Below are positions 1 to 5,174 of a DNA stretch of 5,174 nucleotides, piece after piece. Below the pieces are notes generated by a model. The model searched no databases, was not told the DNA's origin, and worked only from the letters and a program-made list of their open reading frames with translations. The DNA is taken from assembly GCA_031274565.1 (NCBI GenBank), contig JAISPY010000103.1, positions 1-5,174 of the forward strand. The letters are read 5' to 3'. Origin of the DNA: Treponema sp. (GTDB lineage Bacteria; Spirochaetota; Spirochaetia; Treponematales; Breznakiellaceae). The position numbers were made by a program, and so were the translations under genes. The number at the start of each line of letters is the position of its first letter. Within the stretch, counting starts at the first letter, position 1.

Positions 1-1575
1 CTGCACCCTTTGGAGGTCAAGATCATCCGGCAGTATACGCAGGGTGATGAGCTCACCATCGAAAAGGTCGAAGCGGAACTCAATTTCAAGCCCGGTAACG
101 GAAACCAGGCCCTGTCATGGCTGCTGGGCAAAGGTATAGTAGAGGAAATCCGCCGGGAAACCAGTGTTTTCTTTGAACTGACTGAGTTAGGCCGGGAATG
201 GAAGGAAAAGGGGACCCCTGAAGAGCGGATGCTTGAACTGGTCCGGATACAGCAGGGTCTCAGGCTTCCGGAGATTGCCCAAACCCTCGGCATGGATACC
301 AAAGAAGCGGGGAGCGCCTTTGGTATCCTTTCCAAGCTGGGATTGCTCGGCATGGATGCACGCAAGGGGGTACGGATCACCCTGGCTCCGGAGGATCTCC
401 ACGAGGGAAGGCCGGTCAAGGGTACTGCGGCGGAACATTTTGCCCTGCTGAGGGGGCTGTTGACCAAAGCCGCCCAAGCAGAGGCCGGGCTTCTGGGTCG
501 AAATGCGTTATCCCAGGCTGAACAGATCCTCATAGGAAGTATCGCCAAGAAACGGGGCGCTGCAGATGCGGCCTTCCGGGAAATAGACCGGGAGCGGGTG
601 ATCTTCGGGTTTACGCCGGACCGGGATGCCCTTGCCCAGGCCTTAGAAGCTGCAGGGATCACCGGGGATGAGATCGGGACCTTGACCGCGGAGATGCTCA
701 TCCAGGGCAGTTGGAAGGGGAAGCCCTTCCGTTCTTATAATATGCAGGTCCCCCCTGCCCGACTTATGGCAGGCCGGACCAATCCATACGCGCAATTTCT
801 TGAGGAGGTGAAGGATAAGCTCGTATCCTTGGGATTCGAGGAATTCGACGGACCCCTGGTGGAAACCGAATTTTGGAATTCCGACGCCCTCTTCATGCCC
901 CAGTTCCATTCGGCCCGGGACATCCACGATGTCTATCACCTGGCAGCGCCGGAACATGCCGCCGCTATTGCGGAGCCTTGGCTGAGCCAGGTAGCGGCGG
1001 CCCATGAAAACGGCGGCGCTACAGGAAGCCGGGGCTGGAACTACGCCTTTGACCGGGAATTTACCCGGCGGCTCATCCTCCGCAGCCAAGGGACGGTACT
1101 TTCCGCCAAGACCCTCCCCCAGGCAAACATCCCCGGTAAGTACTTCGGCATTGTCCGCTGTTTCCGCTATGACCGGGTAGACGCCACCCATCTTTCGGAC
1201 TTCTACCAGACCGAGGGAATCGTCCTGGGAGAAGCGGTAAACCTGCGGACCCTCTTGGGTTTCCTGGAGATGTTCGCGGTAGAAGTGGCGGGAGCCAAGG
1301 AAGTCAAGTATGTGCCTGGGTATTTTCCCTTTACCGAGCCTTCGGTGGAGGTGCACATCAAGCACCCGGTCTTAGGCTGGTTTGAGCTGGGAGGATCCGG
1401 CATCTTCCGGTCTGAGGTAACGGAGTCTCTGGGAGTACATGTCCCGGTAGCGGCCTGGGGTATCGGCATAGACCGGATGGCCCTCATGGCCCTGGGGCTG
1501 AAGGATCTACGGGAACTGTTCAGTTATGATATTGAACAGGTGCGGCTCAGGCGGAATACACCGGCCGCAGAATAG
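1..1575 (+). CDS. pheS: Phenylalanyl-tRNA synthetase alpha subunit, archaeal/spirochaetal type (5' end cut by window)
   Basis: Catalytic subunit of the cytoplasmic (alpha-beta)2 PheRS, which charges tRNA-Phe with phenylalanine using ATP. A TTG at position 10 could serve as start, but the frame is open to base 1 and the preceding codons read Leu-His-Pro, giving the LHPLE-type opening common in archaeal-type PheS. The true start is therefore probably a few codons upstream. Numbering from that TTG, residues 1 to about 240 are N-terminal winged-helix-like regions and linker typical of the long (about 500 aa) archaeal/eukaryotic form; bacterial PheS is about 330-350 aa. The class II catalytic core follows: motif 1 region near 263-305 (with HSARD), motif 2 near 379-406 (RCFRYDRVDATH, then FYQTEG), the PGYFPFTEPSVEV segment near 436-448, the GWFELGGSGIFR segment near 456-467, and motif 3 GIGIDRMALM near 484-493. 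No pheT follows; the next gene is convergent. HSARD and FRSEV differ slightly from the common HPARD and FRPEV. Identification is firm; only the start is missing. Confidence 0.96.
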   Translation: MHPLEVKIIRQYTQGDELTIEKVEAELNFKPGNGNQALSWLLGKGIVEEIRRETSVFFELTELGREWKEKGTPEERMLELVRIQQGLRLPEIAQTLGMDTKEAGSAFGILSKLGLLGMDARKGVRITLAPEDLHEGRPVKGTAAEHFALLRGLLTKAAQAEAGLLGRNALSQAEQILIGSIAKKRGAADAAFREIDRERVIFGFTPDRDALAQALEAAGITGDEIGTLTAEMLIQGSWKGKPFRSYNMQVPPARLMAGRTNPYAQFLEEVKDKLVSLGFEEFDGPLVETEFWNSDALFMPQFHSARDIHDVYHLAAPEHAAAIAEPWLSQVAAAHENGGATGSRGWNYAFDREFTRRLILRSQGTVLSAKTLPQANIPGKYFGIVRCFRYDRVDATHLSDFYQTEGIVLGEAVNLRTLLGFLEMFAVEVAGAKEVKYVPGYFPFTEPSVEVHIKHPVLGWFELGGSGIFRSEVTESLGVHVPVAAWGIGIDRMALMALGLKDLRELFSYDIEQVRLRRNTPAAE

Positions 1576-1584
1576 CCCTCTCGG

Positions 1585-1615
1585 AGGATAGGGGGACCTG
1601 GTCTCCCCTATTCCT
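1585..1615 (+). terminator. Hairpin just after pheS, possible terminator
   Basis: Ten bases after the pheS stop codon, AGGATAGGGG (1585-1594) pairs with CCCCTATTCCT (1605-1615) with one bulged T at 1612, and the stem can extend inward by a GA/TC pair past a bulged T at 1604. The downstream sequence is A/T-rich (ACTATAATAA) but has no clean T-run, so it is not a textbook intrinsic terminator. Its place right after pheS supports a role in 3' end formation. A small alternative stem CCTC/GAGG (1577-1587) competes with it. Confidence 0.45.
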
Positions 1616-1626
1616 ACTATAATAAC

Positions 1627-1649
1627 GGAGCCGTACCAAGTACGGCTCC
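1627..1649. terminator. Perfect 10-bp hairpin between convergent genes, likely bidirectional terminator
   Basis: GGAGCCGTAC (1627-1636) and GTACGGCTCC (1640-1649) are exact reverse complements around a CAA loop. It lies 51 bases past the pheS stop and 62 bases past the stop of the minus-strand operon, where a shared terminator is expected. Read on the minus strand, the stem is followed by GTTATTATAG, which is moderately T-rich; on the plus strand it is followed directly by the palindrome AATTGCAATT (1650-1659). It lacks a strong T-run, so termination is inferred from stem quality and position. Confidence 0.6.
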
Positions 1650-1711
1650 AATTGCAATTAAGGAAAACCCGGTACGAAACCGCAGCGGCGCGCCAAAAGC
1701 ATGATAGACCC

Positions 1712-2959
1712 CTAGGACTTTTGTTCCGGGAGATGCTCAGCCACGGCCCCGGCAATCAAGTCGTTCCGGGCCGCGGCAAGGGCATTGGGGTGGATGGCGG
1801 ATAGGGGGGTTTTATCGATACCGCCGGATCCGGTAATCACCGAAATGCGCCCCGCCGGGTAGTGGGTGAGCGTCTTGGCAAAGGGATCAAACAGGGCTTC
1901 AAAGTTGTCGATGATCCATACCCGGCGGGCCTCGCCCTGGGCCTCCTCCAGGGTTTTAAGGGTAACCTCAAGCTGTTCAATTTCAGCCTTGGCAACCTCA
2001 TACCAGCTCGAAACTTCCGCCTTGGCGTTGAGGATCCGTTTGTCCTTGGACGCCAGCGCGGGGGTTATGATTTCCGCCTGGTACCGGTTCTTTAGCAGCA
2101 GGATGTTCTGTTTTTCCGCTTCCAATTCCGCGGTAATCCCCGCAACCTGGGCCCGGGCATTAGCTGCCGCCTGTTCCATCCCCACCTTTTGCCGCTGGGT
2201 CTCCTCGGCTAAGCTCACCCGGACTTCCGCTTTAAGCTGTTCCAACTCGTTCTTGAGATTCTTAACCTCTGTTTCTCCCCGCCGGGCTTCGGCCTGTTCC
2301 GCCGCGGCGGCATGGGCTTCCGCCTGGGCTTCCCGCGCCCTGGTTTCCGCGCTCGCCGACTGGATCCGCTTCAAGAGGGCGATGTAGAGGTCCGGTTCCT
2401 CCACTCCTGGCAGGCGGTGGTCGTCCACGTCGGCGATGTTCATGGTGGTAATCTCCAGGCCGATGTTTTCCAGGTCGTTCCTGCAGACGTTGATCATCTT
2501 GGCCACCAGGGTATCCTTATCCTTCATCACCTGCTCAGGGGTCATACTGGCGATGGAGTCTCGCAGATGCCCCTCAATAACGTCCCCGGCTATTCGGGCG
2601 AGTTCGTCCCTATTGGCCGCCAGATTGAGGATCCGGGTAACCGCGTGGGACCGGCCCGCATCGTTCCCCGCGATGGCAAAAGAGACCGTGGCTTTGACAT
2701 TGAGAGGCACGATCCCCGCGGCAATGGCGGAATCCACCACCACTTCTATGGTAATGGGGGTAAGGTCGAATTTGTTGAACCGCTGGACAATGGGAATGAT
2801 GAAGGCCCGCCCCCCGGAAAAGGTACGGAAACCTTTGGGTTTGCCTGAACCGGTAACCACCCCTAATTCATTGCCGCCGACTATCTTCATGTTGGTAAGG
2901 AGCTGAATAAATACCGTAATCCCCACCAGGCCTCCGAGAACCACCGCGAACATTATCAT
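1712..2959 (-). CDS. Flotillin-like SPFH/band 7 membrane scaffold protein, second paralogue (415 aa)
   Basis: Probable membrane microdomain scaffold. Residues 3-22 form one hydrophobic N-terminal segment (a membrane anchor or hairpin). Residues about 25-200 form an SPFH/band 7 domain with the early GGRAFIIP motif (49-56) that closely matches RGRAVVIP in the neighbouring gene. Residues about 200-345 are Ala/Glu/Gln/Lys-rich with flotillin-like EA-rich stretches and should be a long coiled coil. The C-terminal part (about 350-415) resembles the flotillin tail, with ISVITGSGG at 372-380. The start is the first of two closely spaced ATGs: it lies 6 bases after GGAGG, while the ATG two codons in would be 12 away. 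The start overlaps the stop of the upstream gene (ATGA), indicating translational coupling. Length and domain order fit bacterial flotillins (FloT/FloA/YqiK group); the exact subfamily is uncertain. A client or a specific role cannot be read from the sequence. Confidence 0.88.
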   Translation of the reverse strand: MIMFAVVLGGLVGITVFIQLLTNMKIVGGNELGVVTGSGKPKGFRTFSGGRAFIIPIVQRFNKFDLTPITIEVVVDSAIAAGIVPLNVKATVSFAIAGNDAGRSHAVTRILNLAANRDELARIAGDVIEGHLRDSIASMTPEQVMKDKDTLVAKMINVCRNDLENIGLEITTMNIADVDDHRLPGVEEPDLYIALLKRIQSASAETRAREAQAEAHAAAAEQAEARRGETEVKNLKNELEQLKAEVRVSLAEETQRQKVGMEQAAANARAQVAGITAELEAEKQNILLLKNRYQAEIITPALASKDKRILNAKAEVSSWYEVAKAEIEQLEVTLKTLEEAQGEARRVWIIDNFEALFDPFAKTLTHYPAGRISVITGSGGIDKTPLSAIHPNALAAARNDLIAGAVAEHLPEQKS

Positions 2960-4299
2960 CGAGAACCTCCTGCGCGAGAAGAACCTACAGCCGTATCCGG
3001 CGAGGCGGCTATGCCTGGCATAGCGAGGGTCTTCACATCCACCCCCAGGGCTTCAGTGAAGGTTTTAAGGAAATCCGCAAATGCCCGGGGTCCCCGGTTG
3101 ACCGCGCCGGAGAAGCCCTCCTCGTCGTCCATGACGATATAGGTATCCACCGACGCGGAAGCAGTGGCAGCCATGTATTGTTCAAAGAGCAGGGGTAACT
3201 TTTGCGTGAGAAATATGACGCTGGAGGCATCGTCTCCGTATCGGGCCAGGAGTTCCGCCTTTCGCTTGAGTATATCGTTCCGGGCGGATTGCAGAATTCC
3301 CACCGCGGCCCGTTCCCCACTGGCAATGATCCGGGCTTTTTCTTCCTCGGCTTCCGCTTCGAGGGTAACCGCGGTGCGGTTCTTGAGTTTCTGCAATTCC
3401 ACGAGCATAGCTTGGACCGCGGCTTCGCCGGTATTGGCAGCCTCCGCAATGGCTTGGTCGGCCTTGAACTTCGCCTCCTTGATAAGCCCGGCGGATTCCC
3501 GGCGGTAAAGCTCAAGCGTCTGCCGGGCCGCGATGATAGCCTCATCAGCCTGGTTTTTCGCCACCGCCATCCGCTTATGGGCGTCGCTTTCCGCCTGTTC
3601 CGCGATAGCCCTAAGCCGGGATTCTTCGATTTCAACCTGACGGCGCTTCTCCGCCAAGGTTTTCTGGGCCAGGTTGGCGATATAGTTAGAGGTGTCCCAT
3701 ATCTTTTGGAGGGAAACCGACACCACCTTCATCCCGAAAGAACGGAGATCCGAGTTGATGTCCGAAAGCAGCTCCGCCCGAAACTGGGCCCGCTCCCCGA
3801 TAGGGTCGTCTTCCCCGGTATCCTCCATGCCAATGGCCTGGAGAGGAGTGGCCTTGTTCAAAGCCCCTCGGAAATTCCCCACCAAGGTCTGCTGCACATG
3901 GTCGTGGATCTGCTTAGTGTCCTTACCCATGAGCCGTTCCACGGCGCTGTACAGCATGGCCTCGTCATCGTCATCAATGCAGACGCAGGCTGTGGCGTCC
4001 GCTCCCACGGTGATGCCATTGGCGCTATTGACCCCTTCGATGCGGACCGAAATGGGAAACACATTCAGGTCCAGAGAACCTAAGGCCTGGAAATAGGGGA
4101 TCACCACCGCCCGTCCCCGGTTTACCGAAAACCCGAAGGTACGGCCCTGGCGTTTGGTTCTTTTACCGGTGATAACCAGAATCCGATCCGGCGGGCTCAC
4201 CCGAATAACCGTCTTGATGATCCCCATAAACACAATAAACACCCCAATCCCCAGGCCTCCAAAAATGAGTCCCTGGATGAGGTTACCGACGTTCTGCAT
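2956..4299 (-). CDS. Flotillin-like SPFH/band 7 membrane scaffold protein, first paralogue (447 aa)
   Basis: Probable flotillin-type protein that oligomerises on the inner face of the cytoplasmic membrane. Residues about 7-32 are a single hydrophobic segment. Residues about 34-215 form the SPFH domain with RGRAVVIP at 61-68. Residues about 205-345 are rich in Glu, Ala, Lys and Arg with repeated EA-type steps, the coiled-coil region typical of flotillins. The C-terminal part has KLPLLFEQY (367-375) and YIVMDDEEG (387-395), matching the usual flotillin 'LP...VVMD..G' ending, and then a low-complexity Ser/Gly/Ala tail. Oddities are CVCIDDDDE (105-113) inside the SPFH domain and an acidic stretch MEDTGEDD (158-165) where many relatives have a more basic helix. 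The gene sits 9 bases after the NfeD-like gene and overlaps the next gene by 4 bases. It is clearly related to, but not a recent copy of, the following SPFH gene. Family assignment is strong; biological role is inferred. Confidence 0.9.
   Translation of the reverse strand: MQNVGNLIQGLIFGGLGIGVFIVFMGIIKTVIRVSPPDRILVITGKRTKRQGRTFGFSVNRGRAVVIPYFQALGSLDLNVFPISVRIEGVNSANGITVGADATACVCIDDDDEAMLYSAVERLMGKDTKQIHDHVQQTLVGNFRGALNKATPLQAIGMEDTGEDDPIGERAQFRAELLSDINSDLRSFGMKVVSVSLQKIWDTSNYIANLAQKTLAEKRRQVEIEESRLRAIAEQAESDAHKRMAVAKNQADEAIIAARQTLELYRRESAGLIKEAKFKADQAIAEAANTGEAAVQAMLVELQKLKNRTAVTLEAEAEEEKARIIASGERAAVGILQSARNDILKRKAELLARYGDDASSVIFLTQKLPLLFEQYMAATASASVDTYIVMDDEEGFSGAVNRGPRAFADFLKTFTEALGVDVKTLAMPGIAASPDTAVGSSRAGGSR
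2966..2971 (-). promoter_or_regulatory. Ribosome binding site of the second SPFH gene
   Basis: AGGAGG on the minus strand lies inside the last codons of the upstream gene, 6 bases before the ATG at 2959. This spacing favours that ATG over the in-frame ATG at 2953 and fixes the 4-base overlap of the two genes. Confidence 0.8.
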
Positions 4300-4303
4300 G
4301 GTT

Positions 4304-4310
4304 CCTCCTT
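4304..4310 (-). promoter_or_regulatory. Ribosome binding site of the first SPFH gene, overlapping the upstream stop codon
   Basis: The minus strand reads TAAGGAGGAACCATG: the TAA stop of the NfeD-like gene (4311-4309) runs into AAGGAGG (4310-4304), 4 bases before the ATG at 4299. Ribosomes finishing the upstream gene would sit on this site, so the two genes are probably translationally coupled. Confidence 0.85.
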
Positions 4311-4929
4311 AACATACCGGCTCAATCCAATACCAGCTTCCATCTTGCTCTACAAAATCAACGATCCGAACCTCCTGTCCCTTGGGAAACGCAGCGCATA
4401 CATCTTTAGATCGCACATACAGCTCTGTTTCCCGTCCGAATTGCCGCACCACTGCCTTGCCCATTGCTCCTGGAGCAACCGGTACGGTAATCACCGCCTT
4501 TTCCAGCATAAATTCAGCGGGTTTCAAGGACGAATCCAGGTCCCGGCGTATCAGTTTCCGCAAGAGATACGCCATGAGCGCGATCCCGGCGCCAACTCCG
4601 GCACTCCAGAGGAGGCTCTTACCCGGACTGCGTCCTAAGAACAGGGCGAACAACCCGGTAGGACCTGCCCCCAGGGAAAAGTAGACCCCGGTTCTGAGGG
4701 ATCCCAGGAGCCGGGTAAGAAAACGGATTCCCGTATCTCCCGGAGCTACCCATGAGCCTTCCTGGTGACTGGGGGCTTCCTCCCCGGTTTGCTCAGGAGC
4801 CGCCGCTTCCGTATCCGCGTCATCGGAATCCGAGGTCTCTTTCTGGTCAAGGATGCCAAGAAAATCCGCCACTGTGATGCCCAGGCCGAAGATAGTGAGG
4901 GCAGAATAGAGAATAAGGAGCCGCTCCAT
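4309..4929 (-). CDS. NfeD/YuaF-like membrane protein, flotillin partner (206 aa)
   Basis: Likely membrane partner of the two SPFH proteins. From the chosen ATG, residues 3-26 are a hydrophobic helix, 28-62 an acidic Asp/Glu/Ala linker, about 79-100 and 104-124 two further membrane segments, followed by a basic RKLIRR stop-transfer patch (124-129). Residues about 138-206 form a small beta-rich domain (EKAVITVPVAPGAMGKAVV, then FPKGQEVRIVDFV and WYWIEPV) resembling the NfeD C-terminal OB fold. Length and layout resemble B. subtilis YuaF (about 174 aa), encoded beside floT. The frame stays open upstream to a GTG at 5097, adding 56 residues, but that extension does not look like a signal peptide or NfeD sequence and crosses the A/T-rich likely promoter region. 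The ATG at 4929 puts a hydrophobic helix at the N-terminus, as in YuaF-type proteins. It lacks a good Shine-Dalgarno sequence (only GGA 11 bases upstream), so the start is probable rather than certain. Confidence 0.82.
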   Translation of the reverse strand: MERLLILYSALTIFGLGITVADFLGILDQKETSDSDDADTEAAAPEQTGEEAPSHQEGSWVAPGDTGIRFLTRLLGSLRTGVYFSLGAGPTGLFALFLGRSPGKSLLWSAGVGAGIALMAYLLRKLIRRDLDSSLKPAEFMLEKAVITVPVAPGAMGKAVVRQFGRETELYVRSKDVCAAFPKGQEVRIVDFVEQDGSWYWIEPVC

Positions 4930-4994
4930 AGGGGTAAGTATCCGCTGTTTTTGGGTATCCGGCAAGGGGGCCCAGGGCCAGCGCAGCAATTTTA

Positions 4995-5023
4995 CTTTTA
5001 GAGAGACTGAGAAGTGTAGACAA
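4995..5023 (-). promoter_or_regulatory. Weak sigma-70-type promoter candidate for the NfeD-flotillin operon
   Basis: On the minus strand TTGTCT (5023-5018) and TAAAAG (5000-4995) are 17 bases apart, each matching 4 of 6 consensus bases. They lie in the most A/T-rich stretch near the operon, and would start transcription near 4988, leaving a leader of about 60 bases before the ATG at 4929. Pairs this good arise by chance in A/T-rich DNA, so this is only a candidate. If it is right, the 56-residue upstream extension of the first gene is not translated. Confidence 0.25.
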
Positions 5024-5132
5024 GAAATTCTCATAAAATATGCAACCAGCGGGTAATTTTTTGCCTCTGCATTGGCTTGCTCTGGCGGTTTTTTCACTTT
5101 GGTTACCCAAAAACGTGAGCCAATTCACCGCA

Positions 5133-5148
5133 CCGAGGCCTCCCTCGG
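5133..5148. repeat. Short inverted repeat upstream of the operon
   Basis: CCGAGG (5133-5138) and CCTCGG (5143-5148) form a perfect 6-bp stem around CCTC. Neither side is followed by a T-run, so it does not look like a terminator. It may be a protein-binding palindrome, part of a repeat element or chance. Confidence 0.35.
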
Positions 5149-5174
5149 AACAAAAGACTGCCCAACATCGCTGA

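Larger units (their letters stand above)
4930..5174. other. Region upstream of the flotillin operon, no gene assigned
   Basis: No convincing gene is seen here. Two overlapping minus-strand frames are open, one running into the NfeD-like gene from a GTG at 5097 and another from a GTG at 5128 to 4847, but neither has a Shine-Dalgarno site or a recognisable domain. The part from about 4985 to 5060 is clearly richer in A/T than the flanking genes and probably holds the operon promoter. The outer part (5061-5174) contains the short inverted repeat and a TTTTTT run at 5089-5094 with no strong stem before it. The upstream neighbour lies outside the window. Confidence 0.5.

Noticed and set aside
643..1365. 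Long open frame antisense to pheS (240 codons)
   Set aside because: It lies wholly inside pheS, has no Shine-Dalgarno site or recognisable domain, and arises from the codon bias of the sense gene.
1687..1694. GGCGCGCC palindrome
   Set aside because: An 8-base palindrome of this kind is unremarkable in this composition and has no context suggesting function.
3202..4083. Long open frame (293 codons) antisense to the first SPFH gene
   Set aside because: The sense strand encodes a clear flotillin; the antisense product has no plausible domain and other antisense frames in both SPFH genes are similarly open.
5061..5094. TTTTTT run after a G/C-containing stretch on the plus strand, as in an intrinsic terminator
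   Set aside because: No stable stem can be formed just before the run and no plus-strand gene ends there within the window.
4847..5128. Minus-strand 93-codon frame overlapping the start of the NfeD-like gene
   Set aside because: It overlaps the membrane-helix coding part of the NfeD-like gene in another frame, has no Shine-Dalgarno site and its product has no recognisable features.
1718..5156. Shared 11-base string CTTTTGTTCCG at 1718-1728 (+) and 5156-5146 (-), bracketing the operon in inverted orientation
   Set aside because: It looks like flanking inverted repeats of a mobile unit, but several 11-base matches are expected by chance in a window this size, one copy is inside the coding end of a gene, and there is no transposase.

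Overview
The window looks like chromosomal DNA of a G+C-moderate to G+C-rich spirochaete, probably a Treponema-type organism. The main reason is the archaeal/eukaryotic-type phenylalanyl-tRNA synthetase alpha subunit, a form that spirochaetes are known to carry in place of the usual bacterial PheS. The species cannot be fixed from this sequence alone.

Layout: positions 1-1575 (+ strand) hold pheS, which lacks only its first few codons because the reading frame is open to the window edge. Positions 1576-1711 are a short convergent intergenic region with two hairpins that probably end transcription from both sides. Positions 1712-4929 (- strand) are a compact three-gene operon, read right to left: an NfeD/YuaF-like membrane protein with a C-terminal OB-fold-type domain, then a 447-residue flotillin-like SPFH protein, then a second, divergent 415-residue flotillin-like SPFH protein. 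The first junction has a Shine-Dalgarno site overlapping the stop codon, and the second has an ATGA stop/start overlap, so the three proteins are very likely co-translated. Positions 4930-5174 hold the operon leader, a weak promoter candidate and an unassigned stretch with a short inverted repeat.

The three minus-strand proteins make sense together as a membrane microdomain (bacterial lipid-raft) module. NfeD-type proteins are the standard genomic partners of flotillins, as in B. subtilis yuaF-floT and yqeZ-floA and in E. coli yqiJ-yqiK. The unusual point is that two different SPFH proteins are stacked in one operon, which suggests a hetero-oligomeric scaffold. pheS is functionally unrelated and simply lies tail to tail with the operon. 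I saw no mobile element, CRISPR array, tRNA or rRNA, and no clearly novel system beyond the paired-flotillin arrangement.
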